Positions 10,980 through 21,890 of a stretch of DNA of 64,000 nucleotides are shown one piece after another. Positions within the stretch are counted from its first letter, which is position 1; each line of letters begins with the position of its first letter. The notes below the pieces were generated by a model. It saw nothing but the letters and a program-made list of their open reading frames with translations. It did not search any database and was not told the origin of the DNA. The stretch is taken from the NCBI GenBank assembly GCA_030068145.1, contig JAPJBO010000348.1:62001-126000 (forward strand), read 5' to 3'. Made by a program: the position numbers and the translations under genes. This DNA is from Diplonema papillatum. Taxonomy: Eukaryota > Euglenozoa > Diplonemea > Diplonemida > Diplonemidae.

Positions 10980-11567
10980 TTACCGAGTGTCCGTGAGAGA
11001 GGATCTTTGAGGCGACTTCCAGTAAACTTTGACAGACTGGCAAATCAAAGATCAGACACGGCCACGAAGGAAATCGAGACCCCCTCGTCGGACCTTCTGA
11101 ATTGTCGGTAGGGAAGCTGAGGGCCAAAGGATTGCTCGGTTCAATATACGACAAGTGCTTCGCTCCATTAAAACGTTTTCTTTCTTTCTTCTTCTTCTTC
11201 GAGTTCTTCCTGGCGGCGCTTCCGAGATGGATGTAGGCCCCCTTTTTTCTGGTTGTCCCCATCTGTGGGTATTGTCCTTGCATTGCCGACTCGCGTCAAC
11301 TTTTTATTTTGCAGAGCGACACAGCCGTGCCCCCGACAAGTTCGCAGATCGTGGGAGGCTTCAGGCTCTGCATCACATTTTATAAACCATATATCAGCCC
11401 GACCTGCGATGAGTCCAGACCCGCGTGCCGACGGTTATCTTCTCAGGATAGCGATGCCCGAATTTGTTCGATATCGACGGCAGACCATTGCGTCCATAGG
11501 CTTGTCGAAGACACAGTCACTACCGCATGCACGCTTAAGGCGGCTTCCTGCGTTCGCACGTGGTCTG

Positions 11568-11650
11568 GGAGTTTCTGCTCTTCGTATTGTCTGACGAGAA
11601 CTGCCTAGAAGAGTTTCTGCTCTTCGTATTGTCTGACGAGAACTGCCTAG
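11568..11650. repeat. 41-bp direct tandem duplication
   Basis: GAGTTTCTGCTCTTCGTATT and its continuation through GACGAGAACTGCCTAG appear twice back to back, almost identical, so the duplication is recent. Confidence 0.85.
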
Positions 11651-12235
11651 GAGAAAGGGAGAAGTGAGAACACGTCTTTGTAACTGATAGCACTTGTTGA
11701 GTGACTGCCTTAACCCGGGGAAACGAGCTTGGGCGAGGTCACCGGGGGGTTAGGGAGGGTGGGAAAACCTGAATTTCTCTTTGAACCAACCACACCCTGA
11801 AGGCTGTGTTAAGTTCTCTAATCGACTTTTCGTGGTGCATCAACTCCCTCAGTGAAACTGTGAAAGGAGAGGTACGGCATGGCGCCACCCGTCCGTTCAG
11901 GTTCCTCGTGAGCTCCCCTGTCACGCGCTGGGCGACCTGAATTATGTAGACCCGACATTACGTGCACACGAAAGATGTCAGAAACTTCCCCCGGGTTGCA
12001 AGCGAATAAAATGCGCAGGCCTGGCCTCCTGTGAACGCGAATTTCTTGCAGCAGTGTTGCACGTGTTCGACCGGGTACGAAATGACAGTACAGTAGTTCT
12101 TCCTAACTCACCTCTTTTCACCTGGATACTTCAACAGCAATATCTTCGATACTGTGCCTATGCGTTGCGAGTGTGATGCTCACTTCGCACTGTAGCACGA
12201 AAGTGGAGAAACACGCCGAGAGACAGCTGATAAAC

Positions 12236-12300
12236 CAACCCGTGTGTCTGATACCAACCCGTGTATGTGTCTGATACACCAACCCGTGTATGTGTCTAGA
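12236..12300. repeat. Short minisatellite, CCAACCCGTGT core
   Basis: Three near-identical units of CCAACCCGTGTATGTGTCTGATA type, the first lacking the ATGT step. Confidence 0.8.
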
Positions 12301-12566
12301 TGCCAGCTGCGGCGACAGCTTCTTTTTGACACAGCTCTCTGCGTTGACCGACTCGGTTGAAAATGAACTACGGTGGCGTTGCATGCCGTTGCCAACAATT
12401 GTGTTTTCTTTTAGCTTGCACCCCCCCATACATGAGAGGCAAGTAGCGCCTGAACACGAAACTAAGACTTTCCCAGTCGCTGGCAGCGGTATAAAGTGTG
12501 CACTTTGTGGAAGCTTGACACCAAACGGGAACAGGGCGGCGGGGCAGTGTCGGGGCCCGGGAGAGA

Positions 12567-15500
12567 ATGCCGGTGCCGGGCAACCGATGGCTGCGCGGTT
12601 ACTCGGATGCAGGTCAAGAACCGGCACCAGGCGTGTACGGTGGGTATGAAGGAGCCCCGGTGTTGGGGGGCCCGGCAGCTCGTAGGTCAGTCATGCCCGC
12701 GCCAGCCACCCAGCCGCGGCTTTCTCCTCCACGAAGACGGCACGGGCCTGCCAACGCGCTCCGCGTCACAGGGTTGACGGATGCGTACGCTCCGATGAAC
12801 GGCGAGTACAGCCTGCAAGACCCCGGCCACTTCGTCCAGACGGGCGGCCCGGGCACGCTTCTCCACCACAACGGCCGCTGGAGGCTCTGTTTCCCGTCTG
12901 GAACGACCCCTAGCAACGGCTGGCTCGCGTCTTCCGGCTCCTTGCTCGGCCAGTGGCAGCGCGATCCGACAGCTGGCGACGCAATCGTCGGCGCGTACCC
13001 GCACATCGTCGCTACCGACACACGCGACCCAACCGCCTCCACCGCTGGGTATCAACCTACCCGTGCCCCGTCGCCGTCTCCGTTCTCGCCAGATGCCGGC
13101 GGGTACTCGCAGCAGCGTCCCGGGACGATGTCCCTGCCAGCCGTGCCCGACGACTCTCCCCTCTTCCTCCGCCCGTCGGAGATGGTGGACTACACCTCGT
13201 TCCAGCAGTCGGCGCCGCCCGTGTCGAGGACGACGACGCAGCGGTTCCTGATCCCGCCGACGCCCGCCCACGAGCCCCGCGACCCAGTCGACCACTTGTC
13301 CCCGACGGATTCCGACGCGGCCGCCGTCGCCGAGCTTGCGGCCCTCCGGGGGCAGTTGAAGGAAGCGCGGCAGAAGGAGGACGAACAGCGCAAGGCGGAC
13401 TCCGACAAAGCCTCCGTCCTGCAGCAGCTGGAGGTCATCCGCCAGGACAGCAACAAGCAACGGCGTGACTTCGAAAAGACGTGCGACGACATGCGCAGGG
13501 ACGCGGCGGAGACCGAAGCGCAGCTGGGACACTCGAAGTCGCGCTTGCAAATCGTCGAGCAGGACCTGCGTGAGACGAAAAACAAACTGGATCGGACCAG
13601 CGCTTTGCTGCGGGAAGCCGCAGCCGAGGCGGAGCGTGCGTACCTCGAACTCGAAGCCGAGAAGCAAAGCCACCGGAAGACGGCGGCCGGCGCCGAGATC
13701 GCCATCGACGAGTACCGGATGCTGGTCGCCGACGCGGACGTGATGGCGGCGCAGGCGAAGTACGACCTCGTCGCGGCGCAGCAGGCGGGCGGCCGCAGCG
13801 CGCTCGCCGCCGACGAGGCCGCCGCCGCCCAGCGGCTGCTGCTGTGGGCGAAAGCACCCGCCCACGAGTTCCTCGGCGCCAGCCTGCGCGCCGCGCAGTC
13901 TGAGCGGACCGCCCACGAAGCCACAACCCGGGAGCTCGCCCTCATGGCGCAGGAGAACCAATTCCTCGCCAAGGAGCGAGCTGCCCTCGAAGCTGAGCTG
14001 CAGGCCGAGCGCTCTTCCCAAATGAAAACCGCCAACGGCGCCGACCACTTAGCCAAAGAGCTCGAGGACTGGCGCAACGAAGTGAAAGACACGATGCGCG
14101 CGGAGGAAGTGCAGATGGGCAAAAAGCTCCGCCGCGCGCAGGACGCCGAGGAGCAGGCCATGCGCGTCATCGACCTGCTGAAGGAGCAGATGGAGCAGAT
14201 CAAGGTGCAGATGGAGGCCGCCGAAAACCGCGCGCTGGCCGCCGAAAACGAGCGCAGCGGCCTCATCGCCGAGATGCGCGAGCAGCTCGGCGCCACGCAG
14301 AAGTCGGCTACCAGCGAGGCGCGCGTGCGCGAAGCCCTCCTTGCAGACCTGCAGGAGGCACGCCGCAAGTCCAGCGACTCAACGCTGCTGCAGAAGGAAA
14401 GTATGTCGCGCTGCTTTTCCGAGGCTTCACAGACGATCCTCAAGGGGTGCTCGGGTCCCGTTAGAAAGAGGAGTTACTTTCCCAAAGCTTGAAAGAAGAT
14501 CCTCAGTGTTTGTACACCGCATCTACGAGTCGTGCTGGATAATAGAAAACCGCTACTGAAGAGCGACGAAAGAAGGTCCTCAGTGTTTGTACACCGCATC
14601 TACCCGAGTCAGAAGATTCTCAGTGTTTTTACACCGCATCTACCCTACGCATCTACCCGAGTCTTGCTGGAGAATTGAAAACTGCTACTACAGAGACGAA
14701 CCGCAAGGTTGAGGTCGACCTAACTGACCGTTCGCTTTCGATTGGACAGTCTGGCACCTGTCTGAGCTTGGCAAGATACAGCGGACACTGCTAGCGTTCT
14801 CACTATGCCGAAGCCACAAAAACAGATCTTGCTGGCCGCATCGAGCTCTTGGCTGTGACTGCAGGGCTGTCAGCCCAGCTCGAGAACGCGTTACAGGTGC
14901 GCCATCCTTTATTGCCTTTATTGTGACTTTCTTTCACCGGTTCCCTCCCAGAGAATTTTTCCGCGACATCTGTATCTTGACTATATCCAGGGCTATGGAA
15001 GGTAGAGGTCGCTTTCAACTTCAGTGACATGCTCCCGACACTCTTTAGGGCGTCGTGGGACGAAAGTTGCGGCCTCTTGCTCAAAACAGTGGCCTCAACT
15101 GCCCTTCCCCGGAGCATTTGGCTCTGCTACCGTGCCCACACAGAGCAAGTTTTTTCTTTACCTACAGCCACCTCATACACAGGACCCCGCGCAGTTGTCG
15201 AATCGGGTCGATGAGATAACGGGTCATCTCGCGTCGAAAATGCGGGAAACGAACAGCCAGCTCCAAGAAGGAAAAGACCGCGCCGACCACCTGCTGCAGG
15301 TCCACCAGCAGCAGAAGAGCGATCTCGACGCGCTTCGCCAAGAGGCTTCCCAGCTTCAGCGTGAGAACACACGACTTGCAGAAGAAAATCACCGTCTGTC
15401 GGAAGTGAACGACTTTATTGAAATAGCGAACGAGCAGCGAGCTCGCGCTGAGGTGTGTTTGCTTCTATGCTCCATTCTCTTCGAATCGTAGACGACTTTC

Positions 15501-17244
15501 GCCAAAAACTCTTTGGCGATTTTTTGTGGACGGGACATGTGCTGTGCAGCCGCATTTGATAACGTCCACCCGTAAGCGCACAACAAGTGCGTTGCCTGGT
15601 TTACTCACACCATGACCCGTGATGCTTCTCGCTCAGCACCGTGTTCGCCTGTCAGTTGGGTTTCCCAGCACTCGCCCATTTCGGGCTGGAAAAGAAAGAA
15701 CGGGCAACGTTGTCGTAGACGACGCACTGCGTTATTTGCAAACGCTGTGAACGATAGAGTGCATGGAGAGCAGTCTCAGTTTCTGGCACGGAGCTACCGT
15801 GGGCAATGCATGAAAGCGGCTCCCGAAGATACTAGAAGTTCACGGTCACCCCTACGCAATCATTTTGCGGAAGGATCTCCTTGGGGAAGGGTCCCATATA
15901 CTTACTTCTGAAGCTTACAAATGCTTCTTTGTGTTTTTTACTGTCAGCTGGCTGCTACCGGAGCTATCAGCTAGGGTAGCTGGTAGCTCCGCCTTTCCAG
16001 GCGGCCAGTAGAGAGCTATATTCGGGCCGAACCGCTGATGGGTGGTTTTGGGTTAGAATGTGCGGCAATAGTCTAATATTCGCTCTCGTGGCTACTTCTT
16101 GTCATCCACATGCTGTTCCTGCATGTGTGTCGTGCACAAGACGTTATTTCCGGTTTGTTTCGCAACATCTACACTTTCACAGGAGCTGGGCATGGCCCTC
16201 GAGAAGGCGCACGACCAGATAGAGCGCCTGGAGGAGAACGAGGCGGCGCAGGCGCAGCAGCTCGGGGCGCTGAGCGGACTCAGCGCGCAGCTCGGCGAGG
16301 CGCAGCGGGAGGCCGGCCACGCGCGGGAAGAGTGGCGGGACGAGATGCGGAAGCGGGAGGCGGCGGAAGGCGAGGTCCGCAAGTACGACGCCGAGCTGCG
16401 GCGGCGCGAGGCGGAGGTGCGCAGGCTCGAAGACCAGCTCCGCCGCGCCGAAGTCGACGACAGCACCGTGCGGGACCTGACCCAGAAGATCAACCGCTTC
16501 GAAGACGGCGCCGAGGCGGCCCGGCAGTTCGAGCGGCGCGCCGCCAACGACAAGGCCGCGCTCAGCGGGCATATCGGCGACCTCGAAAACGAGCTGGCCA
16601 GCCAGAAGGCCGCCAACGCGAAGCTCAAGAACAGACTCGCAGACTTGGAGGACGACCGGTCGAAGGCAGAACTGCAGCTGGTGGCCGAGCGCCTCGACCG
16701 AGAGACACACACCGAGTGGAGGAACGACTGGGAAGCCCAGCACGCGCGCGAATCACGCGACTGGCGGGACAAAGAGCGGAGGGAGCGCGAGAGGAGCGAA
16801 GACCGCGCCCGTGACCTCGAAGACAGGCTCCGCGAAGAGCAGGCCCGCAAGCACGGCCCCACGCAGCACTCCCAAGCGCCGTCCTCCCGCGGCGGCGGCG
16901 GCGATGCGAGGAAGGCGTTCGAGTCGCCGGCGCCGCCCGCGAGCGGGCGGCCGCCGCTTTCCATCCGGCTGCAGCTCCCCGGCACCGGCGGCTCGCTGGA
17001 GATCAAGCAGCTGTCCCCCACGCGCTCGCACAGCGGACCCGCCGCGGCCGCCGCCGCCGCCGCCAACCCCGCGGCCGGGTTTGCCGCCGGCTTCGCGCCG
17101 AATGCGGCGAGCAACCGGCGCAGGCTGGGCACGCGCGTAGACGCCGACATTTGGTCGTCGGCGCCGAAGAATTCGGCGGCGCCCGCCGGCCCGCCCAGCG
17201 CGGGCCAGTCGGTCTACACACCGAGGACCAGCGTTCTGTTCTGA
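12567..17244 (+). CDS. Large coiled-coil protein, four exons (about 1083 aa)
   Basis: Model: exons 12567-14400, 14826-14896, 15168-15452 and 16183-17244. Phases agree at every join (phase 1, then 0, then 0) and total 3252 bases. Donors are GTATGT, GTGCGC and GTGTGT; acceptors follow pyrimidine-containing tracts. The 71-bp exon 2 is the least certain piece, but it is what restores the frame and it also reads as coiled coil. Residues 1-240 are Pro/Gly/Ser/Tyr-rich and disordered; from about 250 almost to the end the chain is heptad-like Glu/Arg/Lys/Ala/Leu helix; the last 120 residues are again low complexity (poly-Ala near the end). No motor, kinase or known targeting domain is seen. A cytoskeletal or flagellum-associated scaffold is plausible but unproven. 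A decayed copy of its 3' end follows at 17382-17612. Confidence 0.8.
14497..14690. repeat. Tandem repeat inside intron 1 of the coiled-coil gene
   Basis: CTCAGTGTTTGTACACCGCATCTAC occurs at about 14499 and 14578 and a variant (TTTTTACACC) at about 14617. Each is linked to CGAGTC..GCTGGA.AAT.GAAAAC.GCTACT segments. The repeats sit wholly inside the intron. Confidence 0.75.
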
Positions 17245-18315
17245 TTCTTGAGAGTGTAGAACGGCACTGCTGGGAATGTTGACTTGGACTCGTGGCCTCT
17301 TGAGATTGTGCTGGGGGAGTCGGAGAGTTTGGCGTAGCTGAAACCAGGACCGACCCTGTAGAGAACTCTTTCGTGATAAAGCCGCCGCTTTCCATCCGGC
17401 TGCAGCTCTCCGGCACCGGCGGCTCGCTGGAGATCAAGCAGGTGTCCCCCACGCGCTCGCACAGCGGACCCGCCGCGGCCGCCGCCGCCAGCCCCGCCGA
17501 GCGCGGGCCAGTCGGTCTACACCGAGGACCAGCGTTTTCTTCTGATTCTTGAGAGTGTATAACGTTACGCGAAAGTAGTTGACTCGTGGCCTCGTGAGTT
17601 TGTGCTGCTCACCATTGCGATGATGTTCCCTGCGGAGGATAGTTGACTAGTGGCACACCCACACACAGGGCAGCCGATTCCTCCGTCTCGTTCCCTGGCA
17701 CCTTCGGTGCGCCCTCGGGAGCTTTCTCCCAACCTGGGATCTCTGTGTGAATTAAGTGACGCTGCCTTGGCATTTTCTTGTCACTCTCTCGGCGCGTCCC
17801 CGCCCCTTCATAATAACGCCGTTTTGTTTCGGTTTATTCCCCCCACCCAGTTGTCAACCATAGAGCTGAAGCAAAAACAGCCACAATATTGTAGACTTCT
17901 TGTTAGAGGCCGCTTGCTTTCCGTTGCGAGCGTCGTTGTCAAAGCGCGTTTGAAGTGCTCTGTTCCATCACCCTCTCCTTTTGCATGCTCATCCTTCATA
18001 CGAACCTGCGCCGCAGCTCTCGCTCGGCGCAGAATAGCACTTCCGCAACAGCTGTAGCTGCTGAGGGAGAGAGTCAGACTGCTATATCATAATCTTCCCT
18101 CGGGGATGCCCTAACCCTAGTGCCCTCGATCACATCACGCGAATGATGGGTCACTCATTGCTTCAAAGACACTCCGAAGTGCTTGGTTCACGTGTCTTTG
18201 GGTAGAATATTGGGGGTTTTGTGCTGTGTTTCTGAGTCGAGGAAAAGGCTGGTAAAGTCAGGATCAAGACCCGCGCCAGTTCCACCGAAATGCAACCGAC
18301 GCAACACGAGAAGGA
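17245..18315. other. Spacer between coiled-coil gene and TMEM260-like gene
   Basis: Contains the degenerate copy of the coiled-coil gene's 3' end (17382-17612). The rest, to 18315, shows no feature I can support. Confidence 0.5.
17382..17612 (+). pseudogene. Partial duplicate of the coiled-coil gene 3' end
   Basis: GCCGCCGCTTTCCATCCGGC and what follows repeat 16949 onward almost exactly for 110 bases. A gap of more than 100 bases relative to the parent follows, then CGCGGGCCAGTCGGTCTACA, the stop region, and the downstream GACTCGTGGCCTC..GAG.TTGTGCTG of the 3' flank. The copy therefore contains coding end plus untranslated sequence, is on the same strand, and is internally deleted. Confidence 0.85.
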
Positions 18316-20511
18316 ATGGGGGCGAGGGGCAGGGAAGAGATGGCGGCCGGAGCCGACCTGGACTTGGGCGGCGCCGTGTTCGTGGCGAGCCTGGCCATAT
18401 ATTTCGTGACCCTGCACCCTTCCGTGGCCGGCGGCGATGCCGGCGAGCTGGCGACGGTCGCCCACACCCTCGGAGTGCCGCACCCCCCGGGCTACCCGAC
18501 GATGGCCGTGCTGACGTACTGCGCGGAGCGAGCGGTCCGATTCCCGTTTCCGACGCTGAGCGTGGGCCTCGTCCAGAACGCTGCGCACGCGGTGCTGTCG
18601 GCGGGGGCAAACACCCTCCTGTACTACGCTTCGTCGGCCCTCGCCGGCTCGTCGGCCGCCGGGGTGCTCTCCGCGTTTTTGTTCGGGTTCGCGCCGATTG
18701 TCTGGACATACGCGACCCACATCGAAGTCTTCGCATTAAACAACCTCCTCCTCAGCGCCCTAGAGCTGACGTGCATAGTGTACGGGCTGAAACGGTTTCC
18801 AGCGAACGAAGACAGCGGCAGCCAACCGCCGAAGAAGCAGCCCGAAGCTGCTCGGGAGTCGATTATGACCATCGGAGCGTTCCTATCGGGTCTCGCGTTG
18901 ACGAACCAGCACACGAGCGTGCTGTACGTCGTGCCTTTCATAGCATGGGTCGCGTGCTTGGACTATCGCACCGTGTTCCGCCCCCGTGTGTTCGCAAAGT
19001 TGTTCCTGTGCTTCGCTCTGGGTCTGTTGCCGTACATCTACCTCCCCATCTCCGCGTCCCTGTGGCCGAATCCCAATTCGTGGGGGGACTGTTCGACAGT
19101 CGACGGGTTCCTCACGCACCTGCTCCGTAAGGAGTACGGCACGTTCTCGCTGGCTTCGAAGGAAAGCCCGCACAAAATGGCGGACTTCGGGCGCGCCTGG
19201 GCCTTCTACCTCAAAGACACCCACAACCAAACCCTCCACTGCATGTGGATCTTCCTCATCCCGTCCTTCCTCGCAGCACTGAAGCGCTCCTTCAGAACAC
19301 GGTCGGTAACTGTGGACACGCTGTTCTTCGCCACGCTCTTCTTCTACCTCAACTTCTTCCACTACCTCTGCAATCTGCCCATCGACCAGCCGCTGTTTTA
19401 CGGCGTCCAGCAGCGCTTTTGGATCCAGCCGCTCTCGCTCGTCGCGATCCTGGTCGGAAAGGGCTTCAGCGACGTGGGGTCCGCGGGCCTGCGGCGGGTC
19501 CCCGGGATGCGGCCGGGTGTGCAGCGCTGCGCGCTGCTGCTGGCGGCGGTCGTGGTCGCGGCGTGCCAGGTGCGGGGGCACCATCACGCGATGGACCAGA
19601 GCCGGAACCACATCGTCCGCGACTTCGGCCGCGCGATCCTCGCGCCGCTGCCGCGCGGCGCGGTCGTCCTGACGAAGGGCGACATCATGATCAACTCGGC
19701 GCGTTACGTGCAGACCCTCGACGGCGTCCGCCCCGACGTCATCCTCATCGACCAGGAGCTGCTCACCTACGCCTGGTACGCGGCCACCGTCAAGACCGTG
19801 CACCCGGAGGTGGCGCTGCCGGGGGCCTACTACTTCCCGAACCGGCGCGGGGCGTTCGACATCGCGGCGCTCCTCGCCGCAAACAAAAACAAGCGCGTCT
19901 TCCTCGCGCACGGGTTCAAAGACGGCGACCACTCGTGGCGGGGGAGGTACGCTACCGTGCCCTTTGGCATCATACACGAGGTCGTTCCGGTTCGGGTGGC
20001 CGGGGACCGGTCCCTGAAGAGGCTGCGGAAGTACATCAAGGCCACGCGCGGCGCGGTGCCGGCGCCGGCACAGTTCTCGCTGCCGGAGCCGGGCAAGTAC
20101 GCCGACTGGACGTGGGAGCAGGTCGTCAAGAGCGACTACTGGATGGCCCACCACAACCGCGCGTACGCCCTCCTCGACTGGCACAGCGCGGCGGCGGCGG
20201 CTGCGCCCGACGACCTGGGGACCGATACCCCCGCCTACGTCGCGGCCGCCGAGGCCCGCGAGACCTTCGCTCTGCTCGTCGAGCACGACCAGCCGCCGAA
20301 CGGCATCGCGCACCGCAACCTCGGCGTGCTGCTGCAGAGCTTTCACAAGTACCACCCGGAGGACATCGGAGTTGTGGTTCAAATGAGAGACGCCTTCGCC
20401 TCTTACCTAGAGATCGTCCGCAACAAAACTGAGGCGCCGGCCGGCCTTGACCAGATCCAGCAGGCGGTCGACCACTACTCTGACTACATTACTAGCATGC
20501 GTGGTTCCTGA
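18316..20511 (+). CDS. TMEM260-like protein O-mannosyltransferase (DUF2723)
   Basis: A single-exon gene for a 731-aa multi-pass membrane protein. The N-terminal block GGDAGELATVAHTLGVPHPP followed by GYPT is the signature of the DUF2723 family, where the acidic residue after the first transmembrane helix is thought to be catalytic. About ten hydrophobic helices follow (for example near 17-37, 70-130, 190-245, 300-400). The C-terminal third is soluble, probably lumenal, with LTKGDIMINSARYVQ and FPNRRG motifs. In animals TMEM260 mannosylates folded receptor ectodomains in the ER; the same chemistry here is inference from the family. Start: ATG at 18316, with a second in-frame ATG eight codons later. 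Confidence 0.88.
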   Translation: MGARGREEMAAGADLDLGGAVFVASLAIYFVTLHPSVAGGDAGELATVAHTLGVPHPPGYPTMAVLTYCAERAVRFPFPTLSVGLVQNAAHAVLSAGANTLLYYASSALAGSSAAGVLSAFLFGFAPIVWTYATHIEVFALNNLLLSALELTCIVYGLKRFPANEDSGSQPPKKQPEAARESIMTIGAFLSGLALTNQHTSVLYVVPFIAWVACLDYRTVFRPRVFAKLFLCFALGLLPYIYLPISASLWPNPNSWGDCSTVDGFLTHLLRKEYGTFSLASKESPHKMADFGRAWAFYLKDTHNQTLHCMWIFLIPSFLAALKRSFRTRSVTVDTLFFATLFFYLNFFHYLCNLPIDQPLFYGVQQRFWIQPLSLVAILVGKGFSDVGSAGLRRVPGMRPGVQRCALLLAAVVVAACQVRGHHHAMDQSRNHIVRDFGRAILAPLPRGAVVLTKGDIMINSARYVQTLDGVRPDVILIDQELLTYAWYAATVKTVHPEVALPGAYYFPNRRGAFDIAALLAANKNKRVFLAHGFKDGDHSWRGRYATVPFGIIHEVVPVRVAGDRSLKRLRKYIKATRGAVPAPAQFSLPEPGKYADWTWEQVVKSDYWMAHHNRAYALLDWHSAAAAAAPDDLGTDTPAYVAAAEARETFALLVEHDQPPNGIAHRNLGVLLQSFHKYHPEDIGVVVQMRDAFASYLEIVRNKTEAPAGLDQIQQAVDHYSDYITSMRGS

Positions 20512-21890
20512 ACAAGGAAGGTGGCATCAGGTCCGGTGCATGAACACAGCCAACCCGCCGATTCGCACCGCCCGACGGGCCGGCGATCGTCTGGAAAAAT
20601 GGAGCCGGTGCACCAGATCTGGCACCGCGGGCCACGCTTTCAGTGTCATTGTAGCGCGTGTGGGGATGCAAGTCATGATGAGAACCAACAAACTAAACCC
20701 GCACGGATGCTCTTACTCGTCAATTTCAACATACAACACGGAACCTTAAAGCTCGAAACAGTCAAGTACAAAAGACACGGGATCGCTGATAACAGCGATG
20801 TTCAGAGCAGTCTGGCCTGCATTGCTGCGGGCAAGTGAGAGAGAGAGAGAGTGCACTTCCCGCGGGATCTGGCACGGTACGATCAAACAAGTCAACGACA
20901 CCAGAGAGTAAACGGGAGCCTCTCGTTTTACCGCTGCTGTCGGAATGCGCCGGCCAGAGTAACCAACACACGTCTCACGACGGTCTGGATCATAGTGAGC
21001 GCACCGTCGCTAAGAACAGGTTCCCCGGAGGATTGAATCCCTCCAGATCGGTTCGTCCGATGCGTTCCGATCGGGCCTGACAGGAGAGCGTTACAGCGCA
21101 AAGACGGTGCGGCAGACAAAGCAAGGGCGCAATTCTTGCCTCAATAACAGGCTCCCACCCCCGCACTTACCACCTTGATTATGGCCTTTTCCTCAAGGAT
21201 GTTGGTTGTCTAGCTCTGGGTTGCCATCGGCTTTGAAGGAAGGGAGGATAACCCCCCTTCTCTGGCGAAACAGGTGAAGACCCGCAGGATTCTGCACACC
21301 CAGATCATGCCCAGATCTGGCAAAGGACCGCAGCGAGCGACACCCAAACAAGGCAAACACTTAAAAAAAAAAACTAGAACAAAACAAACACGCGAGGGCC
21401 TTCTTGTTGACAACCCAACAACAACAACAACAATAACCCGCCTCTCTCCCCCCAGTCAGGATTGCGACCAGACGATTTGTGGCGCTTGCCATCCCAAGTC
21501 TGAAGTTGCACGCGACACTACACACCATGTCGCGGTGTGGTGACCCTGGAACCCGCACTGCGATCTTCGCAAAACCACAAGCAAAACATTTATTTTGACG
21601 TGTCGAGAATTTTCTGAAGGGCAGGAGTCTGATCTCTTTTTCCTGCTGGTCCACGGCACAGCACTTTTTTCGACGAAATTTTGCTCGCTTTCAGCTCCGA
21701 TGAAGAGATCCGCGAAAAATAGGCCCGGGTACCTAAGAGTAAGCGCGTGGTTCGTGGGACCTTGCGAGATGCAGAGCACCGGGCCCGGAAAACCTGGTGT
21801 AGTAGGGTTTCATTGGGAAGGGCGGGAATCGGTTCCCTGGTTGGTCAAGTTTCCGATTACTTCCACCTTTCTCCTTTACCTTGCATCAAG
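20512..21890. other. Spacer with LSU rRNA fragment
   Basis: No gene. Contains a decayed LSU rRNA piece on the minus strand (20956-21005) and a short GA run near 20837. Confidence 0.5.
20956..21005 (-). pseudogene. Fragment of large-subunit rRNA (decayed), domain VI region
   Basis: On the minus strand the sequence reads GTGCGCTCACTATGATCCAG then ACCGTCGTGAGAC, then GTGTTGGTTACTCT. The universal LSU sequence is GTGAGCTGGGTTTAGACCGTCGTGAGACAGGTTAGTTTTACCCT. The perfect 13-base core and correct flanking order support rRNA origin. It is short and isolated, so non-functional. Confidence 0.6.

Larger units (their letters stand above)
9632..12566. other. Spacer with MITE, rRNA fragment and short repeats
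   Basis: No gene is supported. Contents: the inverted-repeat element at 9662-9834, an SSU rRNA 3'-end fragment at 10909-10979, a 41-bp tandem duplication at 11568-11650 and a minisatellite at 12236-12300. The open frames overlapping these lack codon bias. Confidence 0.5.

Noticed and set aside
12687-14048. Long minus-strand frames opposite the coiled-coil gene (also opposite the glycosyltransferase, Rab, TMEM260-like and TDP2-like genes)
   Set aside because: These are shadows produced by high third-position GC in the + strand genes; no motifs.
15612-15911. Open frame in intron 3 of the coiled-coil gene
   Set aside because: It lies between well-phased exons and has no codon bias or coiled-coil character.
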